The notes under the pieces are model-generated. The model was not told the origin of the DNA. It did not search any database and saw nothing but the letters and a program-made list of their open reading frames with translations. A stretch of 38,693 nt of DNA from NCBI RefSeq assembly GCF_000745965.1, contig NZ_JQKI01000057.1, positions 1-38,693 on the forward strand, written 5' to 3'. Source of the stretch: Edaphobacter aggregans DSM 19364. GTDB taxonomy: Bacteria; Acidobacteriota; Terriglobia; Terriglobales; Acidobacteriaceae. Below, piece after piece: positions 16,300-25,615 of this stretch. Made by a program: the position numbers and the translations under genes. Numbering within the stretch: position 1 is the stretch's first letter; each line of letters opens with the position of its first letter.

Positions 16300-16599
16300 T
16301 CAGCGCGCGGTTAAATCACTCTCTTCGTCGACATTTTGGAAGCGACTCATCAGACGCTCCCACTCCATCACTGCGGGATTCGCTCGATCCATCGCAGCTT
16401 TATGGTCAAGAGTGAATGAATCTGTTGCGTCCATAATCATGAACAGCTGATTTCCTGCAATGAATATCTGCATGTCAAGAACCCCAGCATCACGAATGCC
16501 CTTGTGTATCTCTGGGCGTCCAGAGCGATGGAGTTCAATGTACTCCGCGATCAGTTCCGGATCTGGTCGTAGGTCGAGCGTGAAACAGAATCGTTGCAT
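16300..16599 (-). CDS. L-fucose/L-rhamnose mutarotase (COG3254)
   Basis: A 99-residue member of the L-rhamnose mutarotase superfamily (dimeric ferredoxin-like fold), which interconverts the alpha and beta anomers. The start at 16599 has a strong GAGGAG 5 nt upstream and gives MQRFCFTLDLRPDPELIAEY, the usual N-terminus; an upstream start is not needed. HRSGRPEIHKGIRDAGVLD, LFMIMDATDSF and AAMDRANPAVMEWERLM match the subgroup often found beside L-fucose genes rather than RhaM itself (from memory). The C-terminus is short, lacking the usual final aromatic-rich strand. It heads the operon with the aldo-keto reductase and zinc dehydrogenase genes. Confidence 0.82.
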   Translation of the reverse strand: MQRFCFTLDLRPDPELIAEYIELHRSGRPEIHKGIRDAGVLDMQIFIAGNQLFMIMDATDSFTLDHKAAMDRANPAVMEWERLMSRFQNVDEESDLTAR

Positions 16600-16961
16600 G
16601 GGTCTCCTCAGATTGCGTCCTCCCATCAAACTGTTGCCGCTTGGTATCGCCAATGTCAGCCACGGACATGTCACCAAGCTTGATTGAAACGATCACGACG
16701 AGCTGATCGTCGATCGACTCCCCTACAGGGTATCGTTCCAGTTCCTACTGTACTCACAGCCTAACCCACGGTCAGCGCGTCGGGGCCGGTTACTCAGTGA
16801 TAACTAGTGTGCCGTATCGACAGTGCTCCGGAACAGATCGAGGACCTGTTGCAACAGGTTCAGAATTTTTCTGTTGACGAATCGAAGAACAAACGCCTAC
16901 TGTTGAGGCGCCAAAAGCAAAGAGTGTTTCGTTCCATTGAGGGTAAGGGCGAAAGACGGTC
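16600..16961. promoter_or_regulatory. Divergent intergenic region of the mutarotase operon and regulator gene
   Basis: This 362-bp gap must carry the promoters of the mutarotase operon (left) and the membrane regulator gene (right). The only symmetric site noticed is CGACG-AGCTGAT-CGTCG around 16696-16712, a possible operator. No gene is supported, and the GTAAC element found at 18587 and 37776 is absent. Confidence 0.4.
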
Positions 16962-18347
16962 TTGGCTGGGCAGCGAAGGGATACGATTTTTTCCGTGTCA
17001 GTATTGGCCGAAAATAGGGTTGAGCCAGAATCGAAGATTCCGGACGTTCGGCATTTGGAGGAGGTGCTCCAAAGCAAGTGCTTTGAGCGGGCAACGAGAC
17101 TGCGCGCCCTGCTTCTCTATCTCTGGGAAAACCGGTACCAGGGCATAAGCGAGTATGCTATCGCGGTGGACGGTCTAGGCAGGAATCCGGATTTCGAATC
17201 AAAGATCGATGCTACAGTCCGCGTTCAAATTGCCAGGCTTCGCGTTCTTCTCAGGAGATATTACGAAGGGGAAGGGAGCCGCTTCACCACCAGGCTTGTT
17301 ATTCCGCTCGGTACCCACCAAATTCAATTGGTTGAGGTGATGCCGGATGGCGAGGTTGTAGAGGGGTTGAAATCCAATCCTGGGACCCATCTGCGATGCG
17401 ACACGAGCGGCGACGTAGTTCCCTCTGCGACTGTTTTCCCCACCCCCAGAGGGTGGTCCAGCCCTAATCGCTTTCTGGTTTCGGTGCTGGTCGCGGTCAT
17501 TGTTCTGCTCCTCTCCTGTTTGAGTTGGCTACTCTTGATACCAAAGCGCCACGGTGGGAAGAACAGCGCATCAATGGATCAGGAACTGCCCCTTTTCTGG
17601 AAGGACCTTACAAACAATGGAAAGGCGACTCGCATTATCCTGCCTACTCCTATCTTTTTTGCATGGCGGCCAGACGGGGGCACCAGCACGTTGATAGCTC
17701 GCGACCTCTCGGTCAACGAGTCTACCAAGCTGGAAGACTCACCTCAGCTGGCGGATATGGAAAAGCGGTTTGGCAAACCGGTGGCCTGGCAGAATTACAC
17801 CTTTGCTTCGGACACCTTCGCCGCACTTCGGCTTGAACGATTTCTCGACAGCTATGGGGTACAGACCTTGATCTCAAGCTCAGCGGAATCTCCCCATCAA
17901 ATCATCGACTACGAGAATGTGGTTGCGTTCGGTACGACGTCGTCCCTGACTGCCTATCAGTCGGATCTCGATCGTCTCAGCTACAAGCTGGGATCGTATG
18001 AGAAGTATGTTATTGATAAGCGAATGCCAGCCGGAAGTCCTCGACAGTTCCCGTTGGACCAGGAGTCTGCTTCCAGGATGGTGACGCCGGGACTGATCGC
18101 GCTGTTGCCGCGACGGGCTTCTGGAAGCCGGATCCTACTGGTGCAAGGCGCGCAGACTACGGCGCTGATTTCGTATATGACCTCTGAAACCGGCATGAGG
18201 GAGATTACGCAGGCCGAGGCAGAGCATGGTCACAACCCATTCTTTGAAGCAGTCGTGCTATCTGAGGTAAACGGGGAAAATCCGATTCAGAGCCGACTGG
18301 TAGCATTCCGGCCTTTGGCGCAGCAGGACTCCACGCCGGCAAAATAG
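16962..18347 (+). CDS. Membrane-anchored winged-helix regulator (ToxR/CadC-like layout)
   Basis: About 461 residues. The cytoplasmic N-terminal part (about 25-115) contains RHLEEVLQSKCFERATRLRA, a YAIAVDGLGRNPDFES stretch and VRVQIARLRVLLRRYY, the DNA-binding-like domain found in many acidobacterial regulators near sugar loci. One membrane segment follows (FLVSVLVAVIVLLLSCLSWL, about 170-190), then an extracytoplasmic domain of about 265 residues that I do not recognise. This layout suggests a one-component sensor that binds a ligand outside and DNA inside (inference). The start is uncertain: the TTG at 16962 and a GTG at 16995 both have poor ribosome sites. It lies between the fucose operon (divergent) and the 1606-residue protein gene and may control both. 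Confidence 0.75.
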   Translation: MAGQRRDTIFSVSVLAENRVEPESKIPDVRHLEEVLQSKCFERATRLRALLLYLWENRYQGISEYAIAVDGLGRNPDFESKIDATVRVQIARLRVLLRRYYEGEGSRFTTRLVIPLGTHQIQLVEVMPDGEVVEGLKSNPGTHLRCDTSGDVVPSATVFPTPRGWSSPNRFLVSVLVAVIVLLLSCLSWLLLIPKRHGGKNSASMDQELPLFWKDLTNNGKATRIILPTPIFFAWRPDGGTSTLIARDLSVNESTKLEDSPQLADMEKRFGKPVAWQNYTFASDTFAALRLERFLDSYGVQTLISSSAESPHQIIDYENVVAFGTTSSLTAYQSDLDRLSYKLGSYEKYVIDKRMPAGSPRQFPLDQESASRMVTPGLIALLPRRASGSRILLVQGAQTTALISYMTSETGMREITQAEAEHGHNPFFEAVVLSEVNGENPIQSRLVAFRPLAQQDSTPAK

Positions 18348-18586
18348 ATGCCGCCCTCAATCTTCAAAAACCTACAGCATACGCGACGTCAGCCCCTCTC
18401 TTGTTGCGGCAATTCTTCGCATATTCTCGGTGGGTCGTACGATCAACCAGCAAACTAGGACTACCGCAGATGGCGACAGAGTTGCCGGCTTTGGGCTGAC
18501 ACTTTCATGCGGAGGTTGTTCTCCTGGGAGATTTCGGGTTCTCGAAGCTAGCGGCGGCTCGCCTTGTGTCGCAACGAATAATGCTT

Positions 18587-18691
18587 CGTCGTCTCCATCT
18601 CGAGTCGACATCCATCTGGTTGAAACTAACAGGTAACAGCGTAACATTTACGCCTGGAGACTGGGCAACAGATCGTTTCACGTGCAATCTT
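18587..18691 (+). promoter_or_regulatory. Shared 105-bp upstream element, copy 1
   Basis: This stretch upstream of the 1606-residue protein gene aligns over its whole length, with one indel each way and roughly three quarters identity, to the region upstream of the TonB receptor gene (37776-37880), in the same orientation relative to each gene. The identical core GGTAACAGCGTAACATTTAC (18632-18651) holds the direct repeat GTAAC-AGC-GTAAC, followed after two bases by CTGGAGACTG. A TCGACA that is TTGACA in copy 2 precedes it. The core ends 63 nt before the ATG. It could be a promoter with an operator, or a conserved leader. The rest of 18348-18714 shows no gene. Confidence 0.7.
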
Positions 18692-18714
18692 CGGCTCGAT
18701 AGGAAGGTATACAA

Positions 18715-21700
18715 ATGAAACGACTACTTATCATCCTGCTCATGTTTGCGGGTGTAGCACGCGCCACCGTTCTAACGTTTACCGCAAATAATGTCACCGT
18801 TCACTATGGGGATGACATCCCGCCTCTGACGTGGACAAATTCCGGATTCGCGGGGACTGATACTTGGTCTAATGCAGTAACTAGTGGATATCCTTCCTGT
18901 ACCACGACATACACGAGTTCGTCGGCAGTGGGTACTTACCCCGTAACCTGCTCGGCTGGATCGCTTGTAGCAAACGGATCGTATACGTTCTCCTTCGTTT
19001 CCGGGACAATCACGGTAGAGGCTGCGACGGGAATGGGTGCGGCAACGGTTACCGTACCGCTTCAGCCTTCGGGGATGATGCAGAATATGACCGTCGCTAA
19101 TTCATCATGCTCTGCTCTTGTCGGTGATGGGGTTACGGACAACACGGCTGCGTTCAATTGTTTTCTGAATACGGGACGTGGGACTAGCTGCATTACCTAT
19201 GGTGCGCATCCGAAGCAGTTCTATCTTCCCAGTGGCGTTTATCTCGTATCGGGAACGCTGAATTTCTGCGGCAGCGCCATTGCGATTACGGGAGACGGGT
19301 GGAATAAGTCAATCGTAAAACTAGCTTCGGCATCTCCGGGATTCTCTGGTACTCCCTTGCCCTTCATATACTTCCTCGGCGGGCTGGCAAATGGGGCAAA
19401 TAACAATGGCTTTAACGAGCACTTTGAGAATATCGGGGTAGAGGTTGGTCCGGGAAATCCCAGTACAAGGGCTGTTGAGTTTATCGGTAATAACTTCAAT
19501 GCGGTAAGGAATGTGAAGGTATGGTTTGACGATTCCCAGGGGGAGTCTGCTTTCAATGTGGATCGGGCGTTCCCCGGGCAAACCCTATTCAAGAATATAG
19601 CGGGATATGGCGGTTCATATTGCTTCAAAGCAACGGCAGAGTTGGAGTACAACTCGGTTATCTACAATCTCACATGCGAAAATCAGACAACAGCTGGCGT
19701 TATTACTGGAGGATACAACCTAGAATCCAGCAACTACTTCTCCGTCAATTCCGTACCCGCGTGGACTAATAATAGCGGAGCTGAAGTATTGCTAGGTGCT
19801 GAGTTGATCGGGGGTGGATCGGCAAATACAGCCATCACCAACGGATCGAACGGGACATTCTACACGCGTGACGTTACTCCCGCTGGATATCTTCATACGA
19901 TGATGGATTCTAACGGGAACACTACGAACGATGGCGCAATCACGGAGCATTGGTCGGGAACAGCGGGGAGTCTTTTCCCTTCAGGGACTCCCACCGGAAT
20001 CATAATCCCGAACTCTCCCGACACCCCCCTTGCAAGTGACCCCGCTCCGTCTACGTGGTGCGCTCTTGGGCCTGATCCTACGACTTGGACTGGAACTCTG
20101 GCTAGTTGCGCAGCAACTACGGCGTATGTTCCGGTGTCCTGCAACTATCCCGGAAACACGACCGACTGTTCTCAGATAGCCACCCAGACTGGATACTATA
20201 GCCCAACAACCAAGGGGACAATCAATGTAACGGTCCCCGGAAACATCAATCACATCATGGGCAACAACTACACCACGGCTGGGGCGGTAATCAACTGGGT
20301 CATTGGTGGATCATCATCTAACCCTCCGATAATCCTTGATCATTTCAACAGTACGATTAACCAGCCAATCGTATCCCATGCCAGCTCCCGCACGCTTGTA
20401 TTTGAGGATTCAGGGCTTTCTTACAACTGCTCTGCCGGGGCGGGTAATGTGTTCTTTGAGGATGCACAACTTAGCGTTACCAGCTTTTGCACTGGACAGT
20501 CCATCTATGCTCGCGGGTTAGACGATGAGGCTGAGGGGCAGATACTTGGAGTAACGAGTGTAGGTTATGTTTCCGCAACCCACACCCTTACGCTTACGCT
20601 CGCTGTTGATCCCGGAATGACGATTGGATCGTACGTATACTTCGTGGGAATCTCGCCTGCAACCTGGCTTAGTTCTACTCCAGCGGTTGTAACTGGTATT
20701 TCTGGCAGCACGGTTACAGCTACATGGTATGGAACTCATGCCGATTATCCTCCAACGGCGCAGACGGCTGGTAACTACCGCGTGCAATTCGACAAGGTAA
20801 CCGGCACTGGGATCAACCTGTGGGCTTTGGGGTGGAAGTCTGAGAAGGCCGGCACAGACCTGAATATCGTCAACGGAAATGTTGAAATTGATGGGTTCTT
20901 TCAATATCCGATAAGGTCTTCACCTCCTGGATGGGCTGGATTTAAGTTCACCGACACCAACTACTTTATCACCGGGCAGTCATATTTCGGAGGTGGCAGT
21001 CAGAGACAGTATTTCGCAACGGAGACTCGTTCCGGGGTTACGCTTAGCCTAAATAACCCTGCCTACGGGACTAGCAACAGCGCCAACCTGAACATGCTGT
21101 ATTCCACTGGTTCTGCTTCGGCGGCGGTACCACCGATGTTCAGTCCCGCGGCTGGAACCTACCCCACAACACAGACGGTGACCATCAGCACCACAACTCC
21201 GTCAGCCACCATCTACTACACAACCAACGGAACGACACCAACGACGAACTCGACGGTCTACTCGAGCCCAATCACTGTCTCCACCACAGAAACAGTCCAG
21301 GCAATCGCTACGGCGTCCGGCTACTCGACCAGCGCCGTTGGATCGGCGGCCTACACCATCACTTCGGTAGCGGCGACTCCCACGTTCAGCCCAGCGGGCG
21401 GAACTTACAGCTCGGCGCAGATGGTGACGATCAGCACGACGACACCTTCGGCGACGATTTACTACACGACCAACGGGACAACACCTACGACAAGCTCGAC
21501 GGTTTATTCGGGTCCAGTTGCCGTCTCCGCAAGCGAGACGGTGAAGGCCATCGCCACCGCGAGCGGTTATACTGCCAGCGCCGTTGGATCGGCGGCATAC
21601 ACCATCATTTCCAGCTCCAGCTATCCGGTCACGGATGCGTTCAGCGGATCGGGCGCGCTGTCGGTCTACTGGACGAATACGACAGCTACTGGTTACGTGT

Positions 21701-23535
21701 CTCTGGTGCAGGCCAGTGGGACGGTCGTGCCCTCCGTTTCTGCAAAGCAGGGACTGGCGATCTATACAGGTATCGCGTTCACAAACGATCAGTATTCGCA
21801 GGTAAAGTTTGTGAATCATACCTCACACACTGATTCCACCGGTCCATGCGTTCACATGAATGCGGCGGGGAACGGTGTCTGCTGGATAGCAGATTCAGGA
21901 AAAATTTATGTGCTGACGGCAGGCGCGGGCGTCCAGAGCGTAGTGAACTGCGCATTACCCGCAAACGGCGACACATTACAACTTTCTGTCGTCGGATCGA
22001 CCTATACCTGCACAGATGTCACCACGGGAGTCCATGCGTCTGGAACGAATACTACGTATTCCGTCGGCAACCCAGGCATCTTGGTGGATCAGAGACCTTC
22101 CACCAGCTATGCGTTGGAGCAATTCCAAGGCGATTGCGTCCCCTCTTGCGGCGCGAAACCGATCCTGACAGTAACGGCAGCGTCCCCGACGATCACGTAT
22201 GGCCAGCCGTTGCCGGCATATACGGCAACCTACAGCGGCTTCGTGAGTGGGGACAGCGCGTCAATCCTGACCGGATCGCCCTCGTTCACGACTGTTCCGG
22301 CGATACCAAACGCTGCGGGGTCCTACCCCATCACCGTTGCGGCGGGCACCCTCAGCGCGCCGAATTACAGCCTCCAATTTGTGAACGGGACGCTGACCAT
22401 TCAGCCGGCTGCAGTAACGGTGTCGCTCGCTGCAAATCCAAGTCCCGCCGCGCAGGGTAGAACAGAAACGCTTACAGCTACGGTGACCGGTCCAGGCCAG
22501 CCCGGAGGTCCTGTCGTCTTCACCTCGGGCGCAACCACGCTTTGTAAAGCAATACTCAATGAGTCCGGCGTGGCAACCTGCTCCTTCGTCCCTGCAACCT
22601 CTGGCACCGAGGCGATTACGGCACAGTATGGGGGAGACACAAACCACCTCTCCGGTTCCGCGGGCCTCGCATTGAATGTCTACGATCCGGCAATCGCACT
22701 CCAGTTATCCAGTACAGAGTTGGTTTATCCTGGTGCCACAAACGTCACTGTCTGCGTAACAGGAGATACGCCGACCGGAACCGTTCAGATTGAAGACGGT
22801 GCAACAGCTCTCACAACACAGCCTTTGCAGGGAAATGGCTGTGCCTACTGGTACATCTCGCCCGGCCTGGCTGCTGGCGTGCACACGTTGACGGCGGTGT
22901 ACTCCGGCGATGGGAACAATGCCCCTGGCATATCGGGTCGGACAGCGGTGGATGTCAGACCGGTTCCGGTCAACATGGGAGTCTCCTGCTGGAATGCCTC
23001 CTTTTCTTACGGCGCCAACTATCAATGCACTGTCAACGTGAGTTCGAATGCTGGATCGGCGCAGGGTTCGATCAGTTACAGCTACGACGGCGGCACGCAG
23101 GTAGCTGTTCCGCTAAGTAATGGGAATGCCGGGTTCACCCTTATAAAGCCGGCCGCGGGCAACCACTCGGTTGTCATCGCCTACCCGCAACAGACCAACT
23201 ACGGCGCGGCGGCCCAGACTCAAACCTTCACTGTGACACCGGCTCCTGTCGCTGTATCTCTCACGCCTTCGAGTTGGTACCTAACCATGGGAACAAGTCT
23301 GACGTTTTCGGCGTCGGTGACTTCTTGGAGTGCAGGGGCACCAAGTGGCAACGGCGCGATATCCTTTTATGACGGCAGTACACTGCTGGCGACAGTCGCG
23401 GTCGACAGCAACGGACAAGCCAGCTACACGACCTCTAACCTGACTGCCGGCAGTCATACCATCACGGCAACCTTTGGAGGGGGGACCGACTACGCTTCCG
23501 GATCAAGCAGCGTGACGATCACGATTGTGACATAG
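18715..23535 (+). CDS. Large secreted beta-helix/Ig-like repeat protein
   Basis: A 1606-residue exported protein with a short Sec signal (MKRLLIILLMFAGVARA) and AGGAAGG before the ATG. In order: an MBG-like domain (about 18-100); a right-handed beta-helix of the pectate-lyase/GH55/phage-tailspike type (about 110-790) beginning VGDGVTDNTAAFN with FYLPSGVYLVSGTL; two chitobiase-C-terminal-like repeats (806-970); a jelly-roll-like region (about 970-1140); an MBG domain (from about 1148, ITYGQPLPAYTATYSGF); and four Ig-like repeats to the end. It probably binds or trims polysaccharide at the surface; no catalytic residues can be named. Codon use in the beta-helix half looks more A/T-rich than in the repeats. 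Recognisable homologous sequence continues beyond the stop, so the protein is truncated relative to its ancestor. Confidence 0.85.
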   Translation: MKRLLIILLMFAGVARATVLTFTANNVTVHYGDDIPPLTWTNSGFAGTDTWSNAVTSGYPSCTTTYTSSSAVGTYPVTCSAGSLVANGSYTFSFVSGTITVEAATGMGAATVTVPLQPSGMMQNMTVANSSCSALVGDGVTDNTAAFNCFLNTGRGTSCITYGAHPKQFYLPSGVYLVSGTLNFCGSAIAITGDGWNKSIVKLASASPGFSGTPLPFIYFLGGLANGANNNGFNEHFENIGVEVGPGNPSTRAVEFIGNNFNAVRNVKVWFDDSQGESAFNVDRAFPGQTLFKNIAGYGGSYCFKATAELEYNSVIYNLTCENQTTAGVITGGYNLESSNYFSVNSVPAWTNNSGAEVLLGAELIGGGSANTAITNGSNGTFYTRDVTPAGYLHTMMDSNGNTTNDGAITEHWSGTAGSLFPSGTPTGIIIPNSPDTPLASDPAPSTWCALGPDPTTWTGTLASCAATTAYVPVSCNYPGNTTDCSQIATQTGYYSPTTKGTINVTVPGNINHIMGNNYTTAGAVINWVIGGSSSNPPIILDHFNSTINQPIVSHASSRTLVFEDSGLSYNCSAGAGNVFFEDAQLSVTSFCTGQSIYARGLDDEAEGQILGVTSVGYVSATHTLTLTLAVDPGMTIGSYVYFVGISPATWLSSTPAVVTGISGSTVTATWYGTHADYPPTAQTAGNYRVQFDKVTGTGINLWALGWKSEKAGTDLNIVNGNVEIDGFFQYPIRSSPPGWAGFKFTDTNYFITGQSYFGGGSQRQYFATETRSGVTLSLNNPAYGTSNSANLNMLYSTGSASAAVPPMFSPAAGTYPTTQTVTISTTTPSATIYYTTNGTTPTTNSTVYSSPITVSTTETVQAIATASGYSTSAVGSAAYTITSVAATPTFSPAGGTYSSAQMVTISTTTPSATIYYTTNGTTPTTSSTVYSGPVAVSASETVKAIATASGYTASAVGSAAYTIISSSSYPVTDAFSGSGALSVYWTNTTATGYVSLVQASGTVVPSVSAKQGLAIYTGIAFTNDQYSQVKFVNHTSHTDSTGPCVHMNAAGNGVCWIADSGKIYVLTAGAGVQSVVNCALPANGDTLQLSVVGSTYTCTDVTTGVHASGTNTTYSVGNPGILVDQRPSTSYALEQFQGDCVPSCGAKPILTVTAASPTITYGQPLPAYTATYSGFVSGDSASILTGSPSFTTVPAIPNAAGSYPITVAAGTLSAPNYSLQFVNGTLTIQPAAVTVSLAANPSPAAQGRTETLTATVTGPGQPGGPVVFTSGATTLCKAILNESGVATCSFVPATSGTEAITAQYGGDTNHLSGSAGLALNVYDPAIALQLSSTELVYPGATNVTVCVTGDTPTGTVQIEDGATALTTQPLQGNGCAYWYISPGLAAGVHTLTAVYSGDGNNAPGISGRTAVDVRPVPVNMGVSCWNASFSYGANYQCTVNVSSNAGSAQGSISYSYDGGTQVAVPLSNGNAGFTLIKPAAGNHSVVIAYPQQTNYGAAAQTQTFTVTPAPVAVSLTPSSWYLTMGTSLTFSASVTSWSAGAPSGNGAISFYDGSTLLATVAVDSNGQASYTTSNLTAGSHTITATFGGGTDYASGSSSVTITIVT
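21130..21615 (+). repeat. Tandem repeat of two chitobiase-C-terminal-like modules
   Basis: Two 82-codon units (from 21130 and 21376) encode nearly the same sequence: FSPAAGTYPTTQTVTIS versus FSPAGGTYSSAQMVTIS, then TTTPSATIYYTTNGTTPTT in both, and ETVQAIATASGY versus ETVKAIATASGY, ending AVGSAAYTI. The DNA is also similar, so they arose by duplication. Such modules act as spacers or carbohydrate-binding parts in secreted enzymes. Confidence 0.85.
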
Positions 23536-25010
23536 TCTTGCGACAAGCTGGGAAATCGCCAGCCTCTCTATATTCACCGTAACAGCCACTGGCAATACCT
23601 GCATCTATAACGCCTCCGGGTGCTCCGGCAGCGGCTCGGCGAAGGGCGTGAACGGTGAGACGCTCTCACCGGTGACTCTGAGCTACAGCGGCACAGGGAT
23701 GTCGCGTACGGCCCATGGCTACGCCACCTCTGGTTGTCGGCACTTGCGCCGTGACCGCGAGTTTTGCCCTTAGCCAACTACACGTCGGACACTTCTGCTC
23801 CGGCCCCGATCGCCATCACTCCCGCACCGACGATGATTTCCAGCTTGCTTTACGGTCAGCCCGAACCCGCAGCAGTACAGCGACGCGATCAATATTTCAG
23901 CCACACCAATCTCGGCGCCTGGAATTGGCGACGATGTAAGCTTCTACCTCAACTACGGAACCGCCAGCCAACAACAGCTCGGTGCGACGCAGGCAGTCGG
24001 CCCGAACGGAACGGCCACCGTCCCCAATGTCACGCTGCTGGAGAGTGTGGCAGGATCGATAGCTCCCGGGGATCACAACGCAACTGCGATCTTCACGCCG
24101 ATTGATTCCGTTGATTTTACCGGCAGCATCAACAAAGTTCCTCTGACCATCGTCAAGGAAGACGCTAACGTCACCTATACGGGGCAATACGTGCTCTACA
24201 CGTCTTCGCCCAGCACTTACTCGGCGACTGCACCGTTAACCTTCACGGTCCAGGAGAGCAACGCGGTTCCCAATACGTTGGCCATCTATGATCTCAATCC
24301 GGGGGACATTCGCAACGCCCGCTACAAGATTCTGGTCGACGGCGTTGCCACATCTGAATGCAGCAATCTCCAGCCGTCACTCGTCACGGCTGACACTCGG
24401 GTGGGAACGATCGGCTGCATCTACACGTTCTCCTTCTCGAGTAGCCAGACCGGCATAGCACCCACGATCACGGTGTCGCCAGACACGAACAGCTACTATG
24501 CTGACAGCACGGGCGACACTGATTTCCCAATGTCCATCAACCTCCCTAACCAGACCAACTTAATCACAGGAGGCGGTTTGCTGGTGAACAGCGCCTCCGC
24601 GGGCGCCTACGCGGGGGATCCCGGTGTGAAGACCAACTTCGGTTTCAACGTGAAGTACAACAAGGGCGGCACGAACCTGCAGGGGAACGCCAACATCATC
24701 GTGCGCAGGAGCGGTCGACTCTAAGATTAAGAGCAACTCGATCCCCTCTCTCGGAGTCACCGATACTGCGCAGGGGGCTATGGTTCTTTTATCGCCAAGG
24801 CGAATATCCAGGACGTAACGGATCCGCTGAATCCAATCTCGGTCGAAGGAGACGACTCTCTGGCGATCTCCTTCCACGACAATGGAACGCCGGAACCAAC
24901 GACACAATTGCTATCTCGGTCTACAAGGGAGGTATTCTCCGCTTGGCCAGTGACTGAGGACGGGACCACAACCGTCGAACAAAACCCTCGACGGGGGAGA
25001 TCTGGCAGCA
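23536..25010 (+). pseudogene. Decayed C-terminal continuation of the Ig-repeat protein
   Basis: After the stop at 23535, recognisable secreted-repeat sequence goes on in changing frames. One stretch reads FTVTATGNTCIYNASGCSGS, another YTSDTSAPAPIAITPAPT. From about 23890 a longer stretch runs (SATPISAPGIGDDVSFYLNY, then an open part to 24724 with SINKVPLTIVKEDANVTYTG). The C-terminal end has FNVKYNKGGTNLQGNANIIV, a stop, then in another frame FIAKANIQDVTDPLNPISVE and, after a further shift, NDTIAISVYKGG. The last parts resemble a post-COAP-1 type domain. At least four frameshifts and several stops separate the pieces. The 225-residue open stretch at 24047-24724 is a fragment, not a gene of its own. 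Confidence 0.75.
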
Positions 25011-25023
25011 CGCTAGCATCGGC

Positions 25024-25490
25024 TCAAGTGATGAAGGATTCAGTAGATATAGCGGAAGGCTCTACTGTTGGAAGGTGGTTTCGCTTGCAGTGTAGGTTCT
25101 TACTTCGGCCGAAGATCGAAGCGCCATCTGAATTCCGATTTCGCGCCGGTGTAAAGCCACCGAATACGCCAGCACACCATAATTCCAACTGGCGATAGGA
25201 GCAGCGCGATGATGTCAAATCCGGCGACAAGACGCAAAGCAAGCCGCCGCTGGCCCAGCGATCGTGGGTGCTTCCTCTTTTCCGGGCACTGCGCCGCTCC
25301 GACGTCAGCGTTGCCGGCGCCAGAACGGACCGCACCGCGTACTGCGACGCCATGCTAAATACATCACTCAACAGAGAACCTTTTGGAAGTTGCAGATAAT
25401 CGATGTAGACCATCGGTTGGTACGGCGCACCCCAGATCCTTCTCCCTGGATTTCATCTTCCACCACACCGACGATCGTCATCACGGATTG
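25024..25490 (-). pseudogene. Remnant of an ADOP/MacB-type ABC permease
   Basis: On the minus strand, pieces in different frames rebuild the C-terminal third of an acidobacterial duplicated-orphan (MacB-like) permease. First MTIVGVVEDEIQGEGSG, then PYQPMVYIDYLQLPKGSL and FSMASQYAVRSVLAPATLTS, then LALRLVAGFDIIALLLS, and finally YGVLAYSVALHRREIGIQMA followed by LRSSAE. These match the family in order but need several frame changes and lack the rest of the protein. It is dead and ends at the tail of the decayed Ig gene. No gene is supported between 25491 and the rhamnosidase stop at 25616. Confidence 0.75.
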
Positions 25491-25615
25491 ACGCAATCCT
25501 TTAATTTTGTGACTCCATTTGCGAAACCTGACCTACATATTGGATACGTCCCCATCTGTGGGACAGTTTTCGGGATAAAGTGTCTTAAGATGTTTTCCGA
25601 GCCCGAGAATAGGTA

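Noticed and set aside
24047..24724. A separate 225-residue gene
   Set aside because: It continues the frame-broken domain series upstream and downstream, has no ribosome site, and starts in the middle of a domain.
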